Below are positions 54,765 to 62,681 of a stretch of DNA of 64,000 nt, piece after piece. The translations under genes were made by a program, and so were the position numbers. The notes below the pieces were generated by a model. It was not told the DNA's origin. It searched no databases and worked only from the letters and a program-made list of their open reading frames with translations. Positions within the stretch are counted from its first letter, which is position 1; every line of letters starts with the position of its first letter. This DNA comes from Noviluteimonas lactosilytica (lineage in GTDB: Bacteria > Pseudomonadota > Gammaproteobacteria > Xanthomonadales > Xanthomonadaceae). The DNA is taken from contig NZ_JAJGAK010000005.1 in the NCBI RefSeq assembly GCF_020866925.1, positions 1 through 64,000 of the forward strand. The letters are read 5' to 3'.

Positions 54765-56061
54765 CGCGCGCATCCTGCGGCAGGCGCTGCAACAGCAGCT
54801 TGTCGACGCGCGGGCCATCGAGGTCGACGACTTCGATGCGCCAGTTCCCCCAGTCGAAGTATTCGCCGACGTTGGGGATGCGCCCGAAGTGCGCGATCGC
54901 CATGCCCGCGGCGGTGTGGTAGTCCATCTCGTCGAGGTCGGGCAGGGCGATGCCGCCGAGCAATTCGCGCACGTCTTCGATCGGCAGCGCGCCGTCGACG
55001 AGCAGCGAGCCATCCTCGCGCAGCGCGACCATCGCATCGGCGAACTCGGTCGTCTCCGCCGACTGCAGGCGCCCGAGGATCGCGCCCATCACGTCGCTGG
55101 TCGTGACCATGCCCTGGATGTCGCCGTATTCGTCGACGACCAGCGCGATCGACTGTTGTTCTTCGCGGAAGATTTCCAGCAGCTTCAGCGCGTGCGTGGA
55201 CTCGGAGACGAACACCGCGGGGCGGATGTCGCGGAACAACTCCGGTTCGGTCTTGCCGAGTTCGTCGAGCAGCGTCTTCACTTCGAGCACGCCGATGACG
55301 TCGGCGTCGCTGCCGCGATACACGGGATAACGCGAGTAGGGCGTCTCGCGCATCGTCTGCATGTTCTCTTCGCGATCGGCCGCCGCGTCGAGCCAGGCGA
55401 TGCGCATGCGCGGCGTCATCAGGCTTTCCGCGGTGCGATCGCCCAGGCGCATGACGCGCGTCATCATGTTGCGTTCGTCGGCGTCGATGACGCCCTGCTC
55501 GTGGCTCTCGGTCACCAGCAGCTGGATTTCTTCCTCGGTGATCGCGCCGCGCGCGTCGTCCTTGATGCCGATGACGCGCAGGAACGTCCGGTTGATCGCA
55601 GCCAGGGTCGCGACCACGGGCCGGGCGCCGCGGGCGATCGCGTCGAGCGGAACCGCGACCGCGCACGCGATGCGCTCAGGGTTCGTCAGCGCCAGCCGCT
55701 TGGGAATCAGTTCGCCGAAGATGACCGAGGCGGCGGTGATCAGGGTGATCGCGACGCCCTTGCCGATCGGGGTGGCGTACTTGTGGATCCACTCCACCTC
55801 GGGCAGGTGGGTCGCGATCATCACGCCCAGCGACTCGCCGCCATAGAAGCCGGTCATGATCGTGATCAGCGTGATGCCGACCTGCACCGTCGACAGCAGG
55901 TTGTCCGGGTGTTCGGCCAGCGCCAGCGCCTTGCGGGCGCCGCGGCTGTCCTCGGCCATCTGCTTGAGCTTGAGCTTGCGCGAGGTCATCAGCGCCATCT
56001 CCGACATCGCGAAGAAAGCGTTGAGGACGATCAGGAAGGCGACGACTAGCAGCTCGAGCAC
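54757..56061 (-). CDS. CNNM/CorC-type transporter with CBS pair
   Basis: A 434-residue protein from a GTG. An N-terminal CNNM (DUF21) membrane domain (LLVVAFLIVLNAFFAMSEMA, ITLITIMTGFYGGES) is followed by paired CBS domains (MTPRMRIAWLD, MVTTSDVMGAILG) and a C-terminal transporter-associated/CorC_HlyC domain. Members bind ATP/Mg and are linked to Mg or Co efflux or signalling. It shares a transcript with exoD-like. Confidence 0.9.
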   Translation of the reverse strand: MLELLVVAFLIVLNAFFAMSEMALMTSRKLKLKQMAEDSRGARKALALAEHPDNLLSTVQVGITLITIMTGFYGGESLGVMIATHLPEVEWIHKYATPIGKGVAITLITAASVIFGELIPKRLALTNPERIACAVAVPLDAIARGARPVVATLAAINRTFLRVIGIKDDARGAITEEEIQLLVTESHEQGVIDADERNMMTRVMRLGDRTAESLMTPRMRIAWLDAAADREENMQTMRETPYSRYPVYRGSDADVIGVLEVKTLLDELGKTEPELFRDIRPAVFVSESTHALKLLEIFREEQQSIALVVDEYGDIQGMVTTSDVMGAILGRLQSAETTEFADAMVALREDGSLLVDGALPIEDVRELLGGIALPDLDEMDYHTAAGMAIAHFGRIPNVGEYFDWGNWRIEVVDLDGPRVDKLLLQRLPQDARDA

Positions 56062-56299
56062 GCGGGTTCCATCCTGGGGAAGGCCACGGGTCGAACGTCG
56101 GCGGTGGCGGGGTACGGGTCGTCCATGGGCGTGCGCAGGCGCGCGGCGGCATCATAGCAGCCGCGTTCATGGGGGCCCGATGACGGGGCAGGCGGCCCCG
56201 GCGGCAGGTGAAGGCCGCGTTGTCATACGCCTGTCATATGACTCGCTGTCATAATTGCGCCTCTTTTTTGCCATCACCCTGACACGAGGCCTCCCCCGC

Positions 56300-56926
56300 A
56301 TGTTCTCCCTGCAGACGATCTTCGGTCAGGGCAAGCAGTTCTATTCCCTGCTCAACGATGCGGCGGTCGCTGCGCACGACAGCACGGTGGCGCTGCACCA
56401 GATGCTCAAGTCGCCCGAGCGCACGCCGGCGCTGGAAGCCTTCAAGCTGGCGCGCCAGCGCGAGCGCGTGGCCTCCGACAAGATCAGCCAGGCGCTGGTC
56501 GACAGCTTCATCACCCCGATCGAACGCGAGGACATCGAGTCGCTCGCCTCGGCGCTGTACAAGATCCCGAAGCAGGTCGAGCGCTTCGCCGATCGCTTCG
56601 CGCTGGCCCGCCATCGTCTCGAGGACATCGATTTCGCTCCTCGCGCGGCGATGCTCGAACAGGCTGCCGCGGTGGTGGTGAAGATGGTCGGCGAACTCGA
56701 ACACCTGCGCCTGGAGCCGATGAAGAAGCTCAACGACCAGCTGCGCGTGCTCGAGGCCGAGGCCGACCGCCTGATCCTCGAACTGCACCGCGACATCTAT
56801 TCCGGCCGCCTCGATGCGAGCGAGATGTTCCTGCTCAAGGAATTCTTCGAGATCCTCGAGAAGGCGATCGACCGCTGCCGCGAAGCGGGCGTCATCGCCT
56901 ATTCGATCGCGCTGAAGAACAACTGA
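56300..56926 (+). CDS. DUF47 (PhoU-like) phosphate transport accessory protein
   Basis: A 208-residue helical protein of the DUF47 family, related to PhoU. SVAAHDSTVALHQMLKS-type helices, FITPIEREDIESLASALYKI and LHRDIYSGRLDASEMFLLKE are diagnostic. Such proteins regulate the adjacent Pit transporter. It begins 14 bases before pit and was given the ATG at 56300. Confidence 0.92.
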   Translation: MFSLQTIFGQGKQFYSLLNDAAVAAHDSTVALHQMLKSPERTPALEAFKLARQRERVASDKISQALVDSFITPIEREDIESLASALYKIPKQVERFADRFALARHRLEDIDFAPRAAMLEQAAAVVVKMVGELEHLRLEPMKKLNDQLRVLEAEADRLILELHRDIYSGRLDASEMFLLKEFFEILEKAIDRCREAGVIAYSIALKNN

Positions 56927-56939
56927 CGGACGCGCCCGC

Positions 56940-58064
56940 ATGTTGCTCACGCTCGTGCTGCTCGTGGTGCTGTTCGCGCTCGTCTTCGAGTTCATCAACG
57001 GCTTCCACGACACCGCCAATTCGATCGCCACGGTCGTGGCGACCAAGGTGCTGTCGCCGGGACAGGCGGTGATCCTCGCCGCGTCGATGAACCTGATCGG
57101 CGCCTTCCTCGGCACCGCGGTGGCGAAGACGATCTCCTCGGGCCTGATCGACACCGACGTGGTGGTCGTCACCTCGCAGGTGCTGATCTGCGCGCTGCTC
57201 GGCGCGATCGCCTGGAACCTCATCACCTGGTGGCGCGGCCTGCCGTCGTCGTCCTCGCACGCGTTGATCGGCGGTTTGTGCGGCGCCGCGCTGTCGGCGG
57301 CGCACAACGACTGGGCCGCGTTGATCTGGTCGAAGGCCGGCAGCGGCGACTGGACGACCAACAAGGGCCTGTTGTGGAAGGTGTTCCTGCCGATGGTGAG
57401 CTCGCCGTTCGCGGGCTTCATGCTCGGCGTGCTGATCCTCACGCTGCTGTACGCGATCATCGCCCTGATGTTCCGCGCCGGCGGACCGCTCGCGCGCGCG
57501 GCGCGCCCGCGCTGGGTCAATGCGTTCTTCGGCAAGGCGCAGATCGTGTCGGCGGCCTACATGGGCATGGCGCACGGCACCAACGACGCGCAGAAGACGA
57601 TGGGCATCATCGCGCTCGCGATCTTCGGCGCGCAGGCCACGGGCCAGCTGGACAACCTGCCGGGCTGGCTCGCGTTCCTGCATCCGGATGGCGGCGAACA
57701 GGACATCGACACCTGGATCATCGTGACCTGCGCACTCGTCATGGCGGCGGGCACGGCGGCGGGCGGCTGGCGCATCATCAAGACGCTCGGCCACAAGATG
57801 GTGAAGCTGCATCCGATCGACGGTTTCGCCGCGGAAACCGCGAGCGCCACGATCCTCGTCACCGCCGCGCACTTTGGCATGCCGGTGTCGACGACGCATT
57901 CGATCTCCACCGCGATCATGGGCGTGGGCTTCGCGAAGAACCCGCGCGCGCTGAAGATCACCGTGATCGAACGCATCGTGTGGGCGTGGATCCTGACGAT
58001 TCCCGCGGCCGGTGGGTTGGCCTACGCGTTCTTCAAGCTCGTCGAGATGCTGGGCTGGTCGTAA
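56940..58064 (+). CDS. pit: Low-affinity inorganic phosphate transporter Pit
   Basis: A 374-residue membrane transporter with ten or so hydrophobic helices. The two Pit signatures are duplicated: ANSIATVVATKVLSPGQAV after GFHDT and MAHGTNDAQKTMGIIALAIF; PVSTTHSISTAIMGVG is also seen. It carries metal-phosphate in symport with H+. It forms an operon with the DUF47 gene. Confidence 0.94.
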   Translation: MLLTLVLLVVLFALVFEFINGFHDTANSIATVVATKVLSPGQAVILAASMNLIGAFLGTAVAKTISSGLIDTDVVVVTSQVLICALLGAIAWNLITWWRGLPSSSSHALIGGLCGAALSAAHNDWAALIWSKAGSGDWTTNKGLLWKVFLPMVSSPFAGFMLGVLILTLLYAIIALMFRAGGPLARAARPRWVNAFFGKAQIVSAAYMGMAHGTNDAQKTMGIIALAIFGAQATGQLDNLPGWLAFLHPDGGEQDIDTWIIVTCALVMAAGTAAGGWRIIKTLGHKMVKLHPIDGFAAETASATILVTAAHFGMPVSTTHSISTAIMGVGFAKNPRALKITVIERIVWAWILTIPAAGGLAYAFFKLVEMLGWS

Positions 58065-58080
58065 GCAAAGAGCAGGAGCA

Positions 58081-58138
58081 AAAAAAGGGGGTCAGAGCAA
58101 CATTTCGCGCGCGAAATGTTGCTCTGACCCCCTTTTTT
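58081..58138. repeat. GGGGTCAGAG palindrome, copy 3
   Basis: A 58-bp almost perfect palindrome: an A run, GGGGGTCAGAGCAACATTTC, GCGCGC centre, mirror half and T run. It lies between convergent genes and doubles as a bidirectional terminator. Confidence 0.88.
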
Positions 58139-58140
58139 GC

Positions 58141-58551
58141 TTACAGCAAGTCGCCGCCCGCGGAGAGCGCACGCTCCATCCGATCGCCCATGCCGCCGAT
58201 CTCCAGGATCAGGCGATCGACTTCCGCCGGCGACACGCAGTCGTAGGGGCGGTTCTCGCACAGTTGCAGGTACGGCACGCCATCGAGTTCGCCGATGGCG
58301 AAGTAGCCGACGCGGCTTTCCCAGTTGAAGGCGAGGGCGCGGCGCGCGTCGAGGCCGGTGGTCGGCGCGACCGCCGTGCTCACGCGCAGGTAGTCGCGGC
58401 CGTCGTCGTCCTGCATCTCCGACAGGAAGATCGCCTGGTGGCGCGTGCCCTGTTCGAGCGAGAGTTCGACGCACATGACATACGGCTCCTGCATGAGGAT
58501 GCGGTAGCCGTTGCCGGCGATGTGCGTGCGGATCTGCTCGAAGTTCTGCAT
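58141..58551 (-). CDS. YbjN/CesT-like small protein
   Basis: A 136-residue protein of alpha/beta layout: MQNFEQIRTHIAGNGYRILM, YFAIGELDGVPYLQLCENRP, and helix AEVDRLILEIGGMGDRMERA. This looks like the small YbjN/type III chaperone-like fold used for protein-protein contacts. A specific role is unknown. It ends at the repeat copy 3. Confidence 0.5.
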   Translation of the reverse strand: MQNFEQIRTHIAGNGYRILMQEPYVMCVELSLEQGTRHQAIFLSEMQDDDGRDYLRVSTAVAPTTGLDARRALAFNWESRVGYFAIGELDGVPYLQLCENRPYDCVSPAEVDRLILEIGGMGDRMERALSAGGDLL

Positions 58552-58597
58552 CAGGGGAGGGCAGGCGGGGTCGGGGGGACCGTTATGCTAGTCCCGA

Positions 58598-58957
58598 ATG
58601 GCCGACCTGTCTCCCACTGATCCGGCTCCTGTCGAGCGCATCCTCGCCGCCATCCGGGCCATTCCCCCCGGACAGGTGGCGGGCTACGGCCACGTCGCGC
58701 GCCGCGCGGGCCTGCCCGGGCGCGCCCGCATGGTGGCGCGCGTACTGCGCGAGAACAGCGACGCGAACCTGCCCTGGCACCGCGTGCTGCGCAGCGACGG
58801 GCGCATCGCGTTCCCGCCGGGGTCGAAGGGGTTTCGCGAACAGAGCCAGCGCCTGCGCGCCGAGGGCGTCGACGTGCGCGCCGGGCGCGTCCGTATTGCC
58901 GAGTCGGTGCCGGACCTCGACGGCGATCTCGACGCGGCCCTCTGGCGCCCGCGCTAG
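58598..58957 (+). CDS. Alkyltransferase-like protein (MGMT family, no Cys)
   Basis: A 119-residue protein of the O6-alkylguanine transferase-like family: IPPGQVAGYGHVARRAGLPG and the active-site segment PWHRVLRSDG, in which Trp replaces the Cys of PCHRV. Such proteins bind alkylated bases and flag them for nucleotide excision repair without repairing them. It overlaps the neighbouring 2OG gene end to end by 4 bases. Confidence 0.93.
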   Translation: MADLSPTDPAPVERILAAIRAIPPGQVAGYGHVARRAGLPGRARMVARVLRENSDANLPWHRVLRSDGRIAFPPGSKGFREQSQRLRAEGVDVRAGRVRIAESVPDLDGDLDAALWRPR

Positions 58958-59562
58958 CGCGGCCTGCGCCGCATCCACGCCGCGATGCTGCGGCGCTCGC
59001 GCGTGGCGGGCAGCACTTCGTGTTCGAGTTCGCTGAGGAAGACGATGCTGCCGGTGCGCGGCACGATGTCGATGTCGCCGCCTTCGAGCGCAAGGCGCAA
59101 CGCACCGCCGTCGGTGTCGCGCCACTCCGGATTGAGGTAGGTGACGCACGACACCACGCGCGCATCGTCGTCGCGGAAGCGATCGCGATGCCGCGCATAA
59201 CGCGCGCCCGCGGGATATTCGGCGTAGTGCGCTTCGACCTCGTCGGCGCCGAGGAACAGGCGGCGGTTGATCGCGATGCGCAGCGCGTCGAGCGATGCGA
59301 GGTACGCCGCGGCCGCCGCGCCCGCGCGCGGGTCGTCGAGCCATAGGGTCGCATCGCCGCGAATCTCCGCGCGCAGGTCGCGCCCCGTGCCCCGCCCGAC
59401 GGCCGCCGGCGCGAGCGCACCCGCGTCGCGCAGCCGCACCAGGTCTTCACGCAGCGCCTGCGTCGCCGCCGCGTCCGGGAAGGCCGGCAGCCGGCACGCA
59501 CCGCGATCGCGCAATGCGTCGCAGATGGCGTCGGCGTCCTCCACGGCGGCGTGCGGGATCAT
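58954..59562 (-). CDS. 2OG-Fe(II) oxygenase family protein
   Basis: A 202-residue enzyme with the SM-20/prolyl-4-hydroxylase-like fold. The iron site is HxD in YARHRDRFRDDD and His in LSELEHEVLPA, and the oxoglutarate Arg is in TRERRSIAAWMR. Substrate is unknown. It is convergent with the ATL gene and divergent from the rhomboid gene. Confidence 0.85.
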   Translation of the reverse strand: MIPHAAVEDADAICDALRDRGACRLPAFPDAAATQALREDLVRLRDAGALAPAAVGRGTGRDLRAEIRGDATLWLDDPRAGAAAAAYLASLDALRIAINRRLFLGADEVEAHYAEYPAGARYARHRDRFRDDDARVVSCVTYLNPEWRDTDGGALRLALEGGDIDIVPRTGSIVFLSELEHEVLPATRERRSIAAWMRRRPR

Positions 59563-59617
59563 GCCGCTATGATAGTCGCGCTCCCCCCGGGCCCCTGTCG
59601 CTGAGAGCTTCCCCCGC

Positions 59618-60277
59618 ATGTTTTCCAGATTGCCGCCGGTCGCCAAGGCGCTGTTGATCGCGAACGGCATCGCGTTCCTGTTGCAGCTGATGTTGGGCGG
59701 TGCGTTGTCGCCGTTCGAGTTGTGGCCGATCGGCCTGGACCAATACAACCCCGCCGCCACGCCTTTCATGCCGTGGCAGTTGGTGACCTACGCGTTCCTG
59801 CACGATCCGTCCAACCTGTTCCACCTGTTGTTCAACATGCTCGCGCTGGTGATGTTCGGTTCGCCGCTCGAATACACGTGGGGCAGCAAGCGCTTCGCCG
59901 CGTACTACTTCACGTGCGTGATCGGCGCGGCGTTGTGCCAGCTCGCGGTCGGCTGGTGGGCGATGAGCCAGGGGAACCCGGCGGGCCCGACGGTGGGTGC
60001 GTCGGGCGGCGTGTTCGGCCTGCTGCTCGCGTACGGCATGCTGTTCCCGAACCAGCGCGTGATGCTGCTGTTCCCGCCGATCCCGATGAAGGCACGCACG
60101 CTGGTCATCGCGTACGGCGTGATCGAACTGCTGCTCGGCGTCTCCGGCGCGCAACCGGGCGTCGCGCACTTCGCGCACCTCGGCGGCATGCTGTTCGGCT
60201 GGCTGCTGATCCGCTACTGGCGCGGGCAGCCGCCGTTCGGCAAGCGCGGCCCGCCGCGCCCGCGCATCGTCCGCTAA
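59618..60277 (+). CDS. Rhomboid family intramembrane serine protease
   Basis: A 219-residue six-helix membrane protein. The catalytic Ser is in GASGGVFGLL and His in HFAHLGGMLFG, and WQLVTYAFLHDPSNLFHLLF is the conserved L1/TM2 region. Expected to cleave membrane proteins within the bilayer; substrate unknown. A 55-base gap separates it from the divergent oxygenase gene. Confidence 0.93.
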   Translation: MFSRLPPVAKALLIANGIAFLLQLMLGGALSPFELWPIGLDQYNPAATPFMPWQLVTYAFLHDPSNLFHLLFNMLALVMFGSPLEYTWGSKRFAAYYFTCVIGAALCQLAVGWWAMSQGNPAGPTVGASGGVFGLLLAYGMLFPNQRVMLLFPPIPMKARTLVIAYGVIELLLGVSGAQPGVAHFAHLGGMLFGWLLIRYWRGQPPFGKRGPPRPRIVR

Positions 60278-60299
60278 ACGGCGAAAGCGTCGGGTGGAA

Positions 60300-60341
60300 G
60301 GGGTCGGATCACTATTTCGAACGAAATAGTGCTCTGACCCC
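60300..60341. repeat. GGGGTCAGAG palindrome, copy 4
   Basis: A 42-bp copy in which the left arm has drifted (GGGGTCGGATCAC) while the right arm is canonical (GTGCTCTGACCCC). The centre TATTTCGAACGAAATA resembles copy 2. CTGTTTTTGCC is tandemly duplicated just to its right. It lies between the convergent rhomboid and M13 genes. Confidence 0.8.
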
Positions 60342-60364
60342 TGTTTTTGCCCCTGTTTTTGCCC

Positions 60365-62380
60365 TTACGGCCAGACCCGAATCGGGTCCTTCGACACCAT
60401 CGCGCTATCCGCCTTGCACGTATTCGCCTCGGCGAACGCCGGCAAATTCATCAGCGGTCCGTTGACTCGCCACTTGCCCGGCGAATGCACGCTCGTCGCG
60501 GCACGTTCGGTCGCGGCCTGCATGCTGCTCGAAGTGGCCCACAGGTTCGCCCAGCCCTGGAAGAAGGGCTTCTGCGCGGTCGCGTCGGCGGCGGCGTTGT
60601 TGCTGCGCCACGCGTCCCACGCGAGTTCGACGCCCGCGAGGTCGGCGAGGTTGGTGTCGCGCGTCTGCGTGCCGCTGACCTTCACGCCCTTGAGCGCGGG
60701 ATCCTCGAACTGCGAGAACTGCGTGACCATGCGCTGGCCGAGCGCATTCCACGCGTCGTTCTCGGCCGGCGTCCACCAGTCGCGGATCGTGTCCTTCGCA
60801 TCGACGAGGCGGCCCTTGTAGTCGACGGCGTGGGTCAGTTCGCGGCCGACGAGCGCGCCGAACGCACCGTACTGCGTCGCGGTGTCCGCGCTCATGTCGA
60901 GCACCGGCGCCTGCAGCATCGCGGCGGTGACGATGAGTCGGTTCTGTGCGATGTCGTACGCGAGGGTGGGCTGCTGCGGCAGCACGTCCCAGCGACGGTC
61001 GGCGTTGCCGCGACCGATGCGCTTCATCTCTTCGCGATGGCGCCAGGTCGACGCGATCAGCATGTTGCCGCCGAAGCTGCCGCGGCCCATCGGCTGCACG
61101 GTGTAGTCGAGGTCGCGACGCGGCGTGCCGATTTCGATCTTGAGCTTCTCGAGCTTGGCCTTTGCTTCGGTTTTCGCGGTCGCACCCATCCACGGGCTGC
61201 GGTCGACCGCGCGCACGAGTGCACCGCGCACGTTGGTCGCGATCTCTTCGGCACGCTGCTTCGTTCCAGCGGGCACGAAACGCGCGGCGTACTCGTGGCC
61301 GACCATCGGGCCCGCCGCGGTGTTGATCGCGTCGAGCACCGCGCGCCAGCGTTCCGGCGGCGTCGCCTGGCCGCGCAGCACGCGACCGCGGAATTCGAAC
61401 TCGGTGTCGCGCCACGACTTCGACAGGTACGGCGCCATCGCATTGCCGACGTGGAAGCGCAGGTAAGCCTGCCACTGCGCGGGCGGCAGGCTGCCGGCGA
61501 GCGCGTCGAGCTGCGCGAACAGCTGCGGGTTGGCGATCGACACGACGTCGTCGGTGACGCCCTGCGCCTTGAGGAAATCGGCGAGCTGCAGGCGCTTGTA
61601 GGTCTTGCCGATGTCCTTGGTTTCGACCGGCGCGAAGTTGGATGCGATGTCGCGCAGGGACACGATCGGCTTGCTCGACTGCGCGATCCGCGTCTCGAGG
61701 TCGACGACGAGCTTCGCGTCGGCGGCGGCGCGATCGGCCGGCGTGCCGGCGAGCACGAGGATGCGCTGTACGTATTCCTCGTAGCGCTGCATCACCGCCT
61801 TCGTGTCGGCGTCGCCGCGCGTGTAGAACTCGGGATCGGGCATGCCGAGGCCGCCCTGGCTGAAGTAGCCGATGTGGCGCGACAGATCGCGCAGGTCGAT
61901 GTCGGCGCCGAAGTTGAACGCGACCGGGATGCCGACCTGGTGCAGCGCGGCGATCGACGGCGCGATGTCCTTCGCCTTGCGGATGCCGTCGATGCGCGCG
62001 AGCAGCGGCGCGACCGGATTGGCGCCGTCGCGTTCGACCGCGGCTTCATCCAGGCCGCTCGCCCAGAAGTCGCCGAGCAGCTTCTGCACGTTGCCCTGCG
62101 GCCCCTGCATCGCGGCGTCGAGGAGTTCGCGCTGCTGCTGGAGCGAGCGCTCGGTGAGCTGGCCCATCGCGGTGACGCTGCCGGTCGCCGGCTGCGGATT
62201 CGCCTTCATCCAGTCGGCGGTCGCGACGCTGAAGAAGTCCGAGCAAACGGTCGGCGCGGGCGGCGCCTTCGGCTTCGCCGCGCTCTTCTTCTTTTTCTGC
62301 GCGATCGCATCGGGGGACGCCAGTCCCGCGACGAGCACGAGGCCAATGGTCAGGGCGAGGGGGGCCAGCTTTTGCGTCAT
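60365..62380 (-). CDS. M13 family peptidase homologue lacking the zinc site
   Basis: A 671-residue exported protein of the neprilysin/M13 family (signal peptide ending AIA near 27; CSDFFSVATADWM start; VNGPLMNLPAFAEANTCKAD end). The zinc motif HExxH is GRELTHAVD, with Arg instead of the first His near residue 511, and the third ligand Glu of ExxxD is Thr (DTNLADLAG) near 577. It is thus probably an inactive paralogue of the next gene, which has both motifs. Confidence 0.9.
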   Translation of the reverse strand: MTQKLAPLALTIGLVLVAGLASPDAIAQKKKKSAAKPKAPPAPTVCSDFFSVATADWMKANPQPATGSVTAMGQLTERSLQQQRELLDAAMQGPQGNVQKLLGDFWASGLDEAAVERDGANPVAPLLARIDGIRKAKDIAPSIAALHQVGIPVAFNFGADIDLRDLSRHIGYFSQGGLGMPDPEFYTRGDADTKAVMQRYEEYVQRILVLAGTPADRAAADAKLVVDLETRIAQSSKPIVSLRDIASNFAPVETKDIGKTYKRLQLADFLKAQGVTDDVVSIANPQLFAQLDALAGSLPPAQWQAYLRFHVGNAMAPYLSKSWRDTEFEFRGRVLRGQATPPERWRAVLDAINTAAGPMVGHEYAARFVPAGTKQRAEEIATNVRGALVRAVDRSPWMGATAKTEAKAKLEKLKIEIGTPRRDLDYTVQPMGRGSFGGNMLIASTWRHREEMKRIGRGNADRRWDVLPQQPTLAYDIAQNRLIVTAAMLQAPVLDMSADTATQYGAFGALVGRELTHAVDYKGRLVDAKDTIRDWWTPAENDAWNALGQRMVTQFSQFEDPALKGVKVSGTQTRDTNLADLAGVELAWDAWRSNNAAADATAQKPFFQGWANLWATSSSMQAATERAATSVHSPGKWRVNGPLMNLPAFAEANTCKADSAMVSKDPIRVWP

Positions 62381-62681
62381 CGCGCGAGGTCCGAATGGAA
62401 AGGCTCGGCGAGTGTAGCAAGGGGGCGATGCGCGCTTGGATGAACGGGGTGGGGTGGCGTGCACAAAAGCGGGAAACGGGAAACAAGGAGCGGGAAACGG
62501 GAGGACGGACACGCAACGATTTGCTTTCGATGAGCCGAAGGTCGGCCTTCGGCGCACCGACAACGAAATGCGTCGAGCGCTCCCCTCCCGTTTCCCGCGC
62601 TTTGTTTCCCGTTTCCCCATCCTGCGCCAAACAAAAGGCCCGGGTTTCCCCAGGCCTTTCGCTCGCATCCTAAGCGACCCG
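62381..62681. other. Intergenic inverted repeat between the M13 genes
   Basis: The 301 bases hold a long inverted repeat, not a gene: left arm 62,470-62,505 and right arm 62,584-62,617, each with repeated GGGAAACGGGAAAC-like units, and a small CGAAGG/CCTTCG hairpin between. No promoter is evident by eye. Confidence 0.7.
62470..62617. repeat. GGGAAACGGG inverted-repeat element
   Basis: The left arm GCGGGAAACGGGAAACAAGG continues AGCGGGAAACGGGAGG; the reverse complement of the right arm is nearly the same. The arms are about 36 bp with a few mismatches and enclose about 80 bases, including GCCGAAGGTCGGCCTTCGGC. It resembles a small non-coding mobile element or a strong cruciform. Confidence 0.65.
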
